From contig JAGMUV010000003.1 of the NCBI GenBank assembly GCA_020744425.1, forward strand, positions 992,001 to 1,056,000: 64,000 nucleotides of DNA, given 5' to 3'. Below are positions 1 through 12,933 of the stretch, in pieces. This stretch comes from Dactylonectria macrodidyma. Taxonomy: Eukaryota > Ascomycota > Sordariomycetes > Hypocreales > Nectriaceae. A program made the position numbers and the translations under genes. The notes beneath the pieces were generated by a model. That model worked only from the letters and a program-made list of their open reading frames with translations. It did not search any database and was not told the origin of the DNA. Position 1 is the first letter of the stretch, and each line of letters begins with the position of its first letter.

Positions 1-660
1 GTACCGCCTGGTTAGAGTGTCCATGGTGTGCTTGTATATCTGCGTCAAATAGTCGCTCACAGCATCGACGACATTTTTGTTGAAGCGCTTGAGCTGAGCC
101 GCCGTGTCGAGTGGGCTGACGTAAAAGGGAAGCTTTTGAGAGCGATCCAGGAACAGCTTGATACATCGCAGGCGCGACTCCTCCGGCTTGAACTGAAAGC
201 CCCATTTGGCCGTGGGCTCGGCGCCTGGTGGTGAGTTTGCGGGGAAGTCGTAAGCAATCTCGGTGGGAACTTTGTCCGAGGTGATGCCATTGCCGCCGGG
301 CCATGTCTTGATAATTTCAATATCATCAGGCGTGGAGGTGTAGACGGCGGCGACGCTGCAGCCGAGTTAGTACGTGTTGGAAACCAGGTGGCCACATCAG
401 ACTTGACGAGCCGCTCTCTTTCAAGCCTGCTGACGGTGGCCATGATGGATAACTCACCCTGAGAAAGTAGTGCCGAAATCAACGCCCACGATCAAGCGGT
501 CGCTCAGGGGCGGCTGCTCCCTCGTGGGCTCGCGAACCGGTCCATTAATGGCCTCGGTGGAGCTCGGCGGCGTGTAGCTGGTGAAGTAGTTGCGGCTTTC
601 CTGGTTCCGGCGGCTGCTTATGCTAGTGCGGATGGGTAGGTTGAGGTTGTTGAGATTCAT
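1..660 (-). CDS. Hsp70-like protein, 5' part (runs off the left edge)
   Basis: This is the N-terminal part of an Hsp70/actin-fold ATPase-like protein; the rest lies beyond position 1. Exon 1 is 458-660 and exon 2 runs from 355 to the edge, with a 102 bp GT-AG intron (356-457) that has a CTAAC branch site close to the acceptor. Exon 1 ends in the phosphate-1 loop VDFGTTFSG, the hallmark of the Hsp70 nucleotide-binding domain; exon 2 continues with VAAVYTSTPDD and an IIKTWPGG segment. This form, with a Ser/Pro-rich leader of about 55 residues before the ATPase loop, is typical of the divergent Hsp70-like proteins that are expanded in filamentous fungi rather than of the canonical chaperones. 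Their clients are mostly unknown. The start at 660 has A at -3. The family call is firm; the function beyond ATP binding is not. Confidence 0.82.
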
Positions 661-3141
661 GATCGCGACTCAGTTGGATTCCACTAACTGTTGGTTTCGT
701 TGCGGTGAGCGCTGTAGTGCGTTGGCCACTTACGCGAGCGGCGTGTCGTGGTTGTCGGCCTCGTCGACCTGTCCGTCGTCTCGCGTGTTGTTTCCTGATC
801 GCCTTTGGTGTCCCACCGCATGGGCTGTTACCATGGCCTTGGGGGCTCTACCCCTCCCCCGCGAAATGGAACTCCTTGCGCTGGTCGCGCTGGTTGGATG
901 CAGTTGGTGGGTCGGACTCAGGTCGGGGATTATGATATCCTCGGAGAGAAGAGTAGTTTTGAGTTAATGCGACGGTTGCTAAGAGATTGTCTTGGGATGC
1001 GGAGAGAAAGAAATCAGTCAAAGGGTCCACGTCGGTTTCGTCTCACTGTGTCCAGCGCATGGCCACACTCCATCCGTCGTTGAATTAGTTGCTGGATGCC
1101 ACTTGCGATGACCCCTCATCCAATCGTCCGTCAATCGCCAACCGTCCCTTGTCGCCAGCAATTCTTCGTCGCGGAAAACAAAAAATATTGACGTCCCGCC
1201 AACAGCGAAGGAAACAAAAGTGATGATGCAGTGTCCAAACCTCTGCTCCAGCCGTTGTCGCAGTCCTGTTTTTGTCGTGGCTTCAGCTCAGCTCAGATTA
1301 GCCTGGAGCGGGACCAGGGCGGGTGGACAAGTGCTGCCTAAGCCTCCCATGTCGATGCGCGCCAGGCCATCACCAATACACGTGACGCCTTCCTCCTCAA
1401 ACAAAGACTTTCCCTCTTAAGTAGTACCAACGTTCCGCCCTCTGAGCTGGCCTTTATTTCTGTGCCTTAACCTTCTTGCTTTACTCGGCTGATTTGCGAC
1501 AAATTTGCCGACTTACGCTAACAAACTGTGACCTCGACTAACTTCTCTAATTTCCCCTACTTCCCGTGTTCAATTGTCTAGTCCTCTCCCCACCAGTGCA
1601 TGCTTGCCTGATACTTCGTACTTCGTATTATTATGTCCAACCTAGACCACCGTCAGACTACCACTCGCCGGACCCAGCCCAAGGCACGCCGCCAGTTCAA
1701 CGTCATCAGCCACCCTCTCTAAACCTGGAAACGACCCTGAAGGCCCGTTCGACGTTACATGAGGCAGAATGGTTATTGCCTAAGCCATTCCCAGGCATCC
1801 AACATTAACCATTTCCCACTTACACTTGCACGCCTGCGCCCCCCGCCTTGATTAGGTACCAAACATTAACTAGGTGCTTCTCAGCCGCCCGTTGTTTGTT
1901 TTGCTTCAACTTCTCCAATAATAGAGCCCGATGCTGCTCAGCCCCCAGGATTCAATCCTCTCCACTCTTCCATAGCTCACCAACCCCACTACGCCCAATT
2001 CCACAGCCGAGACGTATCCAGCGTGAGCCGGCTTTTCGGCGTGGCGTTTGACTCCCTTGAGTTAGACCTTATCAATCCACAATCGCCTTGCCGACGAGAC
2101 ACTGAGGTCCTCGTCACCAGCTCCCCAGAAAGTTTACCCAGCACTTGGAGCCGTGTTTCCGTTCCTAGCCTAAGAAAGACCCTGAGGGTTGACTTCACAG
2201 TTCAATGGTACGTAGATATCTGGGGAGAGATGATGAGACAGCACATAGAGAGCATTGGCGATCAATAGAGTCACTTTACAGTTAGATAGGTAGTGAATTA
2301 ATTTGTTCAGGCTCAATCCATTCCATTATATCAAGTCCCCAACGTCGGCACAAGCTCATTGCCGCTATGACACCCAACATCCACCAGCCTAACATCCCAA
2401 ATATTATATACCGTAGTCGTCGACCGTTATATTGCAAACTATTCAGTCCGGCATCCTGGCCTTTGAAATCCCCCTTCTAATCGGTGATAACTCTCCCAAC
2501 AATGCGATAAAGAACAAACAAGAATGGGAATAATAACGGTACTATGCTCGCTGCCCTTTTTTACAACAGTCTTCGATGGGCAAACAATAGACACACTATC
2601 CACCTTCACAGGTCGGATGCATCTTGTTCGGCCCTTTTCTGTATTCGCCAAAGAAAAAAAATCAAGTATAAAGGAACATGGCTGTTCCACGTCCAAAGCA
2701 CCACATACTCCAATCCACCCTCTTATATAATAAGACATAGGAAAGAAATTGGTCCAGTGTGATGCAGTAATTGCTTCAAACAGATTGCGGCTGAGCTTGC
2801 CAGTCTCGGTCTATAGGGGGTATTTGATACTCGAGGCGTTTGAAACAGAAAAAAATTGGAAGTGATGAGGTGGTGGAAATAATGAGCAGTATGCGGCGCT
2901 GATCTGGCCGGGTATTTTGGTGAAAATGTCAGAAGGTTGCAGAATCGAAGTGGAAGAAATATGTCGAAGAGCCAAGGCAAGACGCCAAATCAAAACGGAC
3001 CGCCCACACAACCAAAAGAAAGTAGAGTTGCGTTTCTCAGACCAACACCAAACACCATTGCCATGCGAGGCGATACACCAAGGACTTTTCCCACTCCACT
3101 GGACGTAATCATACCAGGTTGTCTCCCGTATGTGTAGACAT
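661..3141. other. Intergenic: Hsp70-like promoter and kinase 3' flank
   Basis: About 2.5 kb between two minus-strand genes. It must hold the promoter of the Hsp70-like gene and the 3' end of the Ime2-type kinase transcript. Short open frames exist on both strands but none has a domain, a good start context or spliced neighbours. I see no RNA gene or mobile element. Confidence 0.5.
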
Positions 3142-5551
3142 TTAAAATCGGTTGCTAGCAGCCCAGATACTAGCGGATGCTGATGCTGCCCACTCACTCT
3201 CCTCGTACGGCGGGGTGGGCCACTTGTATTGGCCTTCAGCCTTCTTGCTCAGATCGAGCGGTCGGGGCGTCACGGCCTCCTGGCCATCTCCAAAGAGGAC
3301 CTGGTTGCCGTTGGCCGAGGGTGAAGGGGTAGGATATGGGTTTTGAAGGCCCAAATTGCTGGCCGACTGTCGTAGAGGCTTCGTTACCTCCCGCTTCATG
3401 GGACGTCGGGGCGAGGACATGGCCTCGTCAAGTAGCTCATCCTCCTCATCAGGGGCCTCGTATTGGTGAACGCCGTGGGTGGCATGGGCCCTTCGCGTCC
3501 GGCTAGAGATGGGTCCAGTGCGCGCAGCAACGATGAGGTTATCAACGGATCGCGCCTGCTGGTGAGGAAGGGAGTGATGTCGCTTAAGATTGCTGGTCGG
3601 AGAGAGGTTATGGGCGGGTGGTACGGGGGGGCGCGCATCCAGGTTGTTCTGTACGTCTCGGAGAGCCTTGTCCAGGGACTCATAAACCTCAGATTTAGGG
3701 GCGGGAACCTGCTGCTGTTGTTGGTCAATGACCATAGAGGACCGGTTGCTTGCCCAGGGACCACATCCTGCTTGGGCCTCAATATCGTCGTATGAGGGAG
3801 AGACGGGGGTCTGATGTCTTCCGGAAAATCGTCGAGCACGCTTCCGAAGGTGGGAAAAGAAGCTCTCCTTCTGACCACTGGGTGGCGATGCCAGTCCGGA
3901 GTTTCCATTGAGGGCGCGTTCGGCTTGTTGACGGTGCATCTCCGTGTAATTGTTTGTGCTTGATGCGACAGAAAGCTGTCGGCCAAGTTTCTTGGATTTC
4001 CCCTGACCATGTCCGTTAGCGTACGAGTCGTTGTAACCGTTGTTGGCTCGGGCAGTTACAGCATCGGACATCGGTGAAATGGGCCGGATGGTCGGCAAAA
4101 TGGCCATAGGCGCCACGTTTGAGGGACCATTTGTCCAGGTAGTCCTTTTCCCTGCGCCAGCGCGCTGCTTCACAGAGGCCTGCGCCTGAAGATCAGTGAC
4201 TGGCGCTTGCACTGGTGCAGGTCGAGGAGATGTGGTCGCGTCCTTGGCCTGGACTTGGGCGGTGGCATTTTCAGTGCTTTCAGACCGACCGATGAGCGAC
4301 TTTCGGAACCAGGACTGCTTAGAGGAGGATGTCGGGGTGGTCGCGGTTGAATCCTTGGTGGTGCGACTAAGATCAGATTGCTTTCGGCCGAGAATTCTTG
4401 AGGCGGAAGACTTAGGTCTCATAGGGTCGACGGCATCCAGGAAATATTCATGAGCGAGTGCCTGTGAAGAAGTCGGTCGGGTTTTGGGGTCCCACATTAG
4501 ACACCAGGTCACGAACTGGCTCAGGGCTGTAGGCCACTGAGGAGATTGCAAGATGGTATCCATGGAGTGAGGAGCCATCTTGGGGAACGAGAAACCGAGC
4601 TTTCCAGCCAGCCTGGTGCCTTCACGCCATTCACCTCCACCGACGCGTGCACCGGACTTGTTGTACCAGTTTCCAGGGCTTCCCATAATTTCACACACTC
4701 TCCAAACCTGATCCACCTCGTTTCCACCTGGGAATAGTGGCTTTAGCGTGGCAATCTCGACGGCCATGGCGCCGACGGCCCAGATGTCGACGGGGGCGGA
4801 GTATTCTCCGGCTCGGAGGAGGACTTCAGGCGCTCGGTACCATCTGGTTGACACGTACGTGGTGTACGGCAACTTAGAGTGAGTCTCTCGAGCGAGACCA
4901 AAGTCGGCAATCTTGACGGTGTAAGTAGGAGGCGTAGAAGGAGGAGTTACGAGTGCCGAGTATCTTCGGAAGGAGTTGTTGGATTCGCTGTGTGAGGATG
5001 TTGAGACAAGAATGTTTTCAGGTTTAATATCGCGGTGGAAGAAGTGATGTGAGTGAATATGCTCCAGGCCCTGCATGATCTGGAAAAGGATACTCTTGAC
5101 ACTGGCGTTGTCGAGGCATTTGTGGTCGCGGGCTTTCATCAGCTGATAGAGGTTGCCCTCCATATACTCCATAGCGATGTGCAGCTTCTTGCTGTACGGG
5201 TCAAGGAAGATGTCGAGGGCGGGAACAAGATGAGGATGGTTTGGAAGAGTACGGAGGAAGACGACCTCGCGTAGTTCGAGGCACGGTTGGAAGGACTCGA
5301 AAGTCTTCTTCATCGTCTTGATCGCCACCTATGTAATGGTTACAACTACTGTCGAGGAGCAGGTTTGAGGGGATGTCAGGACTTACCACAGTACCTCGAC
5401 GGGCAACATTAGCACCCGCCGTCCTGACCCTACCCAGAACGACGCTACCGAAGCTGCCATCGCCAATCTCCTTCAAAACTTCAAATCGGTCTTCAAGGCT
5501 GAGAGCACTACCGGAGGCCCCCCTATGGGTGAGGTCGTTTGTGATAGTCAT
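3142..5551 (-). CDS. ime2: Ime2/ImeB-type serine/threonine protein kinase
   Basis: A CMGC-group kinase of the RCK/MAK/ICK-Ime2 family, 783 aa. Exon 1 is 5387-5551 and exon 2 is 3142-5328, with a 58 bp intron (5329-5386) just before the catalytic-lysine motif VAIK. Visible motifs are the glycine loop IGDGSFGSV, the HRDIKPEN catalytic loop, DFGLARE, and a T-T-Y activation loop followed by STRWYRAPE, as in MAPK-like and Ime2 kinases. A Ser/Pro-rich insert sits between PENIL and DFG, as is usual in fungal Ime2 proteins. The C-terminal half after about residue 350 is long, basic and low in complexity (probably disordered). Ime2 drives meiosis in yeast; ImeB of Aspergillus and IME-2 of Neurospora control sexual development and light or nutrient responses. 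The 9.6 kb upstream holds no recognisable gene, so a long regulated leader is possible. The T-x-Y motif suggests control by phosphorylation. Confidence 0.93.
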
Positions 5552-7724
5552 TGTTGCTGAGCTTTGATCAAGAACTACTCCGGGTCGAAGGTTTGGATTG
5601 CACTCGAGGAGTAGCAGAGTTCCTGGCCACGTACGTTAGGATTGACCTTGATGTACAGGCGTCGACCGCCGCAATAGAAGTACCTGATCAAGGCCAAAGA
5701 GCTCTGTCAAAGAGCTGAGTAGCGGTTTATTGGTGCATTCAGAGTGATGAGGTTGCTGTGAATAGTATGCGGGCGTATAGCTGGTGCGAGTGTAGGTGCA
5801 TGCGAACCGAGGAGCGGAGGATGTGCTGAACCTTTGGAATGCGAGTGTGGGCGAATTGACTGCGAGTCGTCGTTGGGTGTAACGGAGTGCGTGTAAGGGC
5901 GAGGGAAAGGATGAATGATGTGAAGATGCGAACGAGAGTAGAAGAGAGTGGTCGAGACCGAGTACAATAGAGGGGGGGTGTTCGCTACAAGGACGAGAAA
6001 GCAAAAGGAGTGACTGAAGTGAGTGTGATTGCAGAGTGGATAGAGTCGATATTAACGAAAAGGAGAGCGAAAGCTCTTGCCCAGGTCCAGGGGGGAGTGG
6101 CTTGAACCTGCCGATCGGGGAGGGATCCTCAGGCCACTAGTGCTTCGATGGGCCTGGCTCATGGGAATTCCGCTGTATTGAGAGTGCTCTTGCCTGGACG
6201 GGAGACAATTTGGAGACGAAATCTGAGCTCTGAGAGGCGATTAGGTGCTCAGGGTTGGAACCAACTACCGGTGGCGGCAGGAGCGACGTTGGAACAGTTT
6301 TGTGCGCTGGTGAGAGGAGGGAAGGAGAAGAGAATTACGCAGGAAGTGGAAGCGGGCGAGGCAAAAGAAGGATGAATGATGTGAGGGAAGTGGAGGGCTC
6401 AGCAATGCAGACCAGAGGCCCCAAAAAGTGCAGCGTAGCGCACCAGAGGTCCCCAAGGTCCCTAGCGAGTGGTGCGCAGTGAGCAGTGGTGCAGTGGTGC
6501 GTCCAAGGCCAAGTGAGACAGGGGGGACGACTTCTGGTTCTGCCCCGGGACGAAGGGGGCGTGGGCGACGATAGCGCAGTGGAGTGCAACGAGCAACGCG
6601 ACAGCTCAGGCGGAGAAGCAAGCTGTGAGGACAAGAGACCTGGCGGCGCTCTTAGAGTGCGTACTAAGGACCCTGACGAGACCTGCTTTCTGTTGAAAAG
6701 GTGGCTGGGAGCGAAGGTAGCACTCGTACAACGATACTTTGGGTGAGGTACAGCCCCGGGAGTGAGCCTGACTTCCGCCCACTCAGGTCCCATCTGATGG
6801 GTGCCAGCCTGGCGAGGTGGAGGTGGCCGAGGGCCAAGGGTCGAAAAGGCCCTAAGAGCGAAGAGGCATGGGCCGTAGTATCCACTCTCTCTTCCAGTGG
6901 TCGCTAGCTGGGCAACAGGGGGGCCGAGTGGAAATGCCAAATGGTAAGGTACCTCCAGGCTCGCCCAGTTGAGGACTTGAGGCACGCAGCCAGTGATCCA
7001 GCACCGTTAGCGGCACAGTCGTGCGCACAGTATCACACGTTCGACTCAGACCTGTGGTCGGTAGGGTATCAACAGCGACCACTATCACACGGCCAAGCCT
7101 CCGCTTTGCCGACCGAAGTAAAAGAGACCCTGGCAGTAGAAGACAAGGCACAGACAGACTGTTAACCCAAGCACAGGGGATTTCGAAGGCTGCCTTTGCA
7201 TCCAGGCCCAGGTACAATGTATATGCGTCGTTGTAGCACAGTGACGTGCTACATCCAGCCACAAGGTGCGTGCGATGCGCAGGGAGAAGAAGCGTGTACC
7301 AAGGTGGGGGGTCCAAGGTCAGATCGGGACGGAAGTGCTGTCACATACGTGGGGAATTCACAACGCTGGATCATGGATGCGCAGAACCCCAGTGTTACAG
7401 ATGGAGAAACCAGATTTCATCAGGACCCTCGACCAAGGACAGGAGGGAAATGGAAATGAAGTTGCAGACATGCGTGCTTGGACATCGTGATCTGTACCGA
7501 CGTTATCTCAAGAATCACAATTGGAGGGGAGGGGGGGAGTGGTCAGGAGGGCCAGTTAGAGTTGGTCAGAGGACCAGTGCGAGGTGACAAGTTGGATGGT
7601 CTCCTCCAACTCCCAATCCCAATGATCCATGATGGGGAAGACGCGGACGCGTTTGGTATGGGATCCATTCTGGATTGGCATGGGATGGAGAGGGATCACG
7701 GGAGCTGGCTGGCTGGTCTGCTGT

Positions 7725-7783
7725 TGGGCTTGAGCTTGGGCTTAGGCTCTGGCTTGGGGCTCGGACTGGTGTTGGTGCTGGTG
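7725..7783. repeat. Degenerate GGCTTG/GGTGCT hexamer tract
   Basis: Roughly ten imperfect copies of a G/C/T hexamer (GGCTTG, GGCTTA, GGCTCT and similar) lie in a row in non-coding DNA. A fortuitous reading frame through it gives Gly-Leu repeats. No function is evident. Confidence 0.6.
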
Positions 7784-9997
7784 CGTACCGGGCTGGCAAA
7801 CCGGGATATCGACAGGTCAACCAGGCCCGGGGCAGTCGCTAGCATGAATGAGTGAGCGAACGAATGGACAAGTGAATGGGATACTGGAAAGCCGACGGTA
7901 TCAAAAGCTTTCGCAAGCTTCTGCCACCCCTGGCAAGCCGCAAGCCATCTGCATCATGGAGCATCACGCAGCAGCGCGCAGCAGCACCCGTCACAGTGCC
8001 AGGGCCTTCCAGCCGTGACGGTTACACACCCAGGGTGATGGGACAAGTGATGAGATGGAACAGCCTACGAAGTAGACTATAGGACAGGCTTTACGGGGTA
8101 AGATGAGAGAGCGGTTTAGGCCCTGGCTCCTATGGAGGCAGGGTCACCAAACAAGCCAATCTCGCTAGTGGGCCCAGCGTCCCGGGGCGGCGCCAGACCA
8201 GAACCGTCAGTTTTTTTGTTCCCTTTCGTTTCTTCTTCTTCTTTTTAGGCCAGGTCCAAGCAATTTAGGACAATTGGTACCTATGACTTTGGTGTGGTGG
8301 CCAGCCGTGCAGTCCCCCCCCCCCACAGCTCCCAGGGCGCGCCTAAAGGCAATTTGGCGACAGTAAAGGCGTCGCCGCGGCTCAGGGGACCTTGCTTTGG
8401 GGGCGGCCGTTGAGATGATGAAAGAGATGAGAGTGGGAAGGCCAATCTATGAATCCCAGGGGTGGTGGGTTGCTCGTCCATCGGTTCTTTGAGTTGAGCC
8501 TTGTCCCGTTTCGTCCGTGTCGGCCGGCAGAGCACACGGTCCCAACGACGTCGACCATTAAAGATGTAAGCACGAGACAAACGAGGCCGTTGGGATGGAG
8601 GAAGGGAAGAGGCGTCTTGCTTACACGCTTCGCGCACGCTTCAAACGCGCAGAACTCCCCAGAGAAGGCAGGGAGCTTGCGCCGCGACAGCCCCGTCCCG
8701 CGGTTCCATCACCAGGCTTCCGATTCGCGCATAGCGTCTTGGCCTGCCAATGGAGCCGCGATGTCCACCGGGCCGCCAGACGGGCCAATCCCAAGAGCGC
8801 CTGGCGCCTGTTGTTGGCGGCCTTGATGGTCGCTCACTCTCCTTTCTCACCAGGCGCGCGACTCAAACGGCGTTGGACCAGCCTTTGCCTTTCCTCCATC
8901 AGAGCTTCTCTGAGGGGGCCAAGTTCTCGCTGGCGGAGTGCGGGCGCGGGGCCCTTCTTCGGCGTCTCAGGTCGCATGAATTGGCTCCCGGGGCCGCCCC
9001 TCCACCAGCCCTTCAATGCCTATGCTATCCTATAGCTTTCCTTTTTCGAAGGCCCCTCCTTGTTGGCCACCAGAGCCAGGCAGGGCTGGTGCGTGCCCTC
9101 TTGGAGCCCTCCAAGAGCCCGTCACCCAGCGGCCGGACGCCGGGGGCGGTAATCAAACTGCCATATTAGCCTCGAAACGGCCCTCTGGCCCTGGCCATGC
9201 CCTGCAACGGTGGAGAGGTCTTCAGGGACCTGGGGGTGAAAAGGGGGAGGGGATTCTGGAGGGGAATGGAATGAGAATCCCTCTGTTTACTTTGTCTGCG
9301 CAGTAATTAGGGAGGGGCGCCGCCGTCACTGCTCGATGGCGGATTGCAGTTGCGCGAGTCAAAGTAAGTTGGTGTCTTGTCGCATTTACAGTGCGGGAGT
9401 GGGCGGGAGCAGCGGGAGGCGCTGGGCTGGACGAAGGGGCATAATTACCGTACTAATTGCGCAGTAGGCCCGGGCATGGGCACTCTTGGTCGTTGACCAT
9501 GTTTTTTCTGGTTTGGGGTGCAGCGATGGCAGCATATCCGAAACACAGCGTCCCCTGTCACACACGTGTATGGACGGGTCCTGCGCTGCAGTTGAGTTGC
9601 TTACAAAGTTGAATATCCAGTCAGCCTTTCTCTCTCCCACACCAGCACCCAACATGGCTTTCCAGGGCATAAATCCGGACACAACCAGCATGGAGAAGCC
9701 GATGACAGAGTTTGACGGGGCGTAAAAGATCGTCGCCCACTCCCTATCAGACGCAATGCCCAAGTCCATCGCCAGGTTGCTCTGAACATTCCAGTCCATG
9801 CTCCCCATGACACCCAACAGGCGCACAGGGGTTGCACTGGAACCAGACCAACGGGCACACCGCGGGTCTCCGCTGCCTCGGATCAATGCTCCAAGTTCTT
9901 CGCCTCGGGACGGAATTCCCGTTCCTCTTTCAGTGCTGCAATGTTCCATGGACGTCCAGTTCGCACGGTAGCATCTCCCAATGTGTCGCGTCCAACT

Positions 9998-10030
9998 CAG
10001 GTTTCTCAGGTTCTTCAGGTTCCTCAGGTA
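9998..10030. repeat. 9-bp tandem repeat, CAGGTTCCT-like
   Basis: Just under four direct copies of a 9-bp unit (CAGGTTTCT, CAGGTTCTT, CAGGTTCCT, CAGGTA...) lie inside the gene-poor interval. It crosses the 325-codon minus-strand frame there, where it would encode a short Leu-Arg-Asn-like repeat. Confidence 0.7.
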
Positions 10031-12895
10031 CATGGTACGTGCCAGGGGGGTGGTCATCGATGTGCCATGATGGCACTCGCGTGTGCGCCGCCAGGCCAAC
10101 CCCAATAACGCGTTCTCAAGTGCTTGCATGGGCTCGACACTGGAATTGTTTGAGGATACCCGTTCCGGGGCTGGTTCACCCAATTTTTTTTCATCCCATC
10201 GCCCCGGAACCTCAACCGCGAAATCGCTGCGTGCGTTTTGAGACGACGCCAACCTCTGTAAAGCCACCGGTCCTCGAGCCAACCTTCGGAGTGTGGGGCC
10301 GCCCGCCAGGGGTGTGCCAGAAGCCAACCACCAGCTGTGAGTGCCTGGAACCGTACCCAACATCTGCGCTACTTTTCCATGCGCCTAGAATCCGTGCCTG
10401 CATTGGTACCGTCAACGCGGTGGCAGGTACCCAGCCGCCCACAGTGTCTCGTAAAAACCCTTGAACCCATCCATCTCCTCTTCCTCCTCCTCCACACCCC
10501 GTCCGTGAAGATACGCTACATATCAGTGCTTCTCACAGGCACGAACTGCAAGAGTTGGGACTTAGACCCTGGCTTCAATAATAGTGCCGGGAATTGGTCC
10601 CAATACAAAGGAAACATAACTTCTGGGGCACGGAGATTGCCCTGTCGCGGACCAGGGAGACACAGTCCGGATGGCTTCGACAGTATTCCCAGAGACGGAA
10701 GGTCGTGTTGCGAGGACGGTTGGGCAGGGTGTTCTCGAAGAAGTGCAATCCCGGGCCCAGATCAATCATTCCCCCAACGCAGCGGACGCCCTGGCCGTCG
10801 ATCCCGCTCTACCGTTGTGCTCTCCCAGCTCTCGCTGTTCCCCCCTCCCCCTCCCTCCGGTTCCCCCTCTTGTTGTGGTTTTGTGACTGATTATTACCAG
10901 GGACGCATTGGATGCCTCCCCTCCAATTCCCAAGTTGCACTTTTGTCGCCCGCTGGCCGGTCGTTGAGGGCCGACCTTCTATCTTGAAACGCAGCAGCCC
11001 ACCAGGAACCGCCATCATGGAGTCCATACCAACCCACGTTAGTGCACCTGTCTTTTGCTGATGCGCGTGCGGGCCGGGTGCGAGATGGGCTGCATACGTA
11101 CGACCATATTCCCTGGACCCAGGAACCATCAGATCAGAAATAGCAGCAGGAGGGCGGGAGCTGGCGGGGGCCTGAGAGGAGCTGGCATTAATGCGAATGG
11201 CTTCCCAGCCCTCGTCAAATCTCAATGCCTTGGGCTCGAAGCGAGCGCCCTTTCGGCTCTCATGTCACCCGGTGGCGGGAGCGTCGTCGCCGTCCCCGGA
11301 TCACACCCAGGAGCTCGCTGTGCGACATTTTTTTTATGCGCACAGGTACGCATAAGATCCTCGTTAGGGCCTGTTCACGCATCTCTCAGCCGGTTGGCGA
11401 TGGTGGCTGAAAGGCATTGACTCTGATAAGACCCCTCTGCGGGACAGCAATGCGGGATACATCTAGAGGATCCCTTGCGAGAGGTGATTCTTTGGAGGGG
11501 TTAGAGGGGTCAGCAAAGATTGATTACAGAGTGAGGTCGGGATGAAGGCCGCGGTTTCGAAGAGCTTCATCTCTACTTCTTCTCAGCTTCAGCCTCTCTA
11601 ACATGTGGCGGCGAACTATGAGGACCAGCTCCTCCCTTCAGATTATGTGCCTGGATGTGCCTGAATAAGTCTGAGAGTGTGCGTGATTGTGCGTGACAGT
11701 GTGCCTGTCTGATGCAGTAGCTTCAACGCCATCGTCGTCTCCTCGCATTGGCCTTGCTTCTCCCACGCTTGTCATCATACTCAGCACTCACCTACGCCAG
11801 TCCACGCATATGCCCCTGCAGTGTTTTCTTTTCTCGCAATGTACCTGTGGTGGGAGCATGGAAGAAAAGAAATATCCATGACTAATATACTGAAACGCCT
11901 CGCTCGGAACCGCCCATTGTGGTGGTCGCGGTGACGGTCCCCAGCGAGACTCCCAGCAATACTTCACGTTCTCCAGCCCTGTGCACGCCACCCATCAACA
12001 AAGCAACTGCTCTGGGTTTTTTTCCTAGCCTCGGACTGGAAAAACAGGGCAAAGGGTTGACTCCTAATTCTTCCACTGACGGGTTTCGACTGTGGAGAAG
12101 AAGCCAGCCCCAGGGCTCTTCCCGAGGGGACGTCCCAGGAACCCCACCCGCCGCTGTCTGCCGACCGAGCCAGCCTTGATCCCTAGAGCCCTGGAAACAG
12201 TGGAAAGGCTCTCTAGCGCCCGCTGGGCTCCGTCCAGGATCGATGACGGATGGTGACGGAACCTGAGGGCAAGACAAACACGTGCTTTTGCAAAGGAACC
12301 ATTCGTGCTTTTTCAGCACGTCGAGTGATCACCATGTCAGGGGGCCGGGTCTCACTTTGGGGCTCGACTGTGGCGCCTTGCCCTGCGTGATTTGGAGAAC
12401 GAGAGAGCTGGTAGCCCTGGCGTTCAGGTGGATCAAGGTTTTGGTATGGCATTCAGCCCAGGCCATGGACGCGTCGCTATGTCGCCCCTCCGGGACGATC
12501 CTCGTCTCCTCGACTCTCGGCCTTGCGTTGGCCGAGCAAGATACCACAGGTCTGTATGGGCAAGCGTAGGCTGTACGAATGTGGCAACATCTGTCCATTT
12601 GTGGCATATACGTCGATTCATCCCCAGCCAAGTCATGTCGATCCTATCCTAGGCTGTCAAGCTGGTCACCTGGCAGCTGCAGGTCGCACGGGACGTCGTT
12701 GATCTCATGTTGCGAGGCGAGTGGCAGAGGCAATTGCACCTGTCGATCCACGTTGAAACAGATAAACAAAGGGGAACTTGCCCTTGGAGCTGGCAGGCAC
12801 CACTTCGGGGAAAGCTGATGACAATCGGATGCTTATGAGATCTTCTGGGTAGTTCAGTGGGTAGATGACGATGCTGTAAGCCTTCAGGATAGCCT

Positions 12896-12933
12896 CTGTC
12901 TCGATCGGCCTGTCTCGATCGGCCTGTCTCGAG
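12896..12933. repeat. 14-bp tandem repeat, CTGTCTCGATCGGC
   Basis: Two exact copies and a third partial copy of CTGTCTCGATCGGC follow one another. The unit contains the palindrome CGATCG. No gene is seen here. Confidence 0.75.

Noticed and set aside
6335..6985. 216-codon minus-strand frame in the gene-poor interval
   Set aside because: It overlaps several equally long frames on both strands, has no domain and has a Pro/Leu/Ser-rich random-like composition.
8210..8253. Polypyrimidine run ending in TTTTTAG, resembling a 3' splice site
   Set aside because: No exon with a coding frame follows and no matching donor was found upstream; pyrimidine runs are common in fungal spacers.
11092..11130. 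Resemblance to the start of fungal 5S rRNA (TACGACCATA)
   Set aside because: Only about ten bases fit; the following internal promoter and stems of 5S are absent.
12846..12925. tRNA-like A-box (TAGTTCAGTGGGTAGA)
   Set aside because: The block looks like a tRNA D-arm, but no B-box (GTTCRANNC) follows at the right distance, and neither an anticodon stem nor an acceptor stem can be paired.
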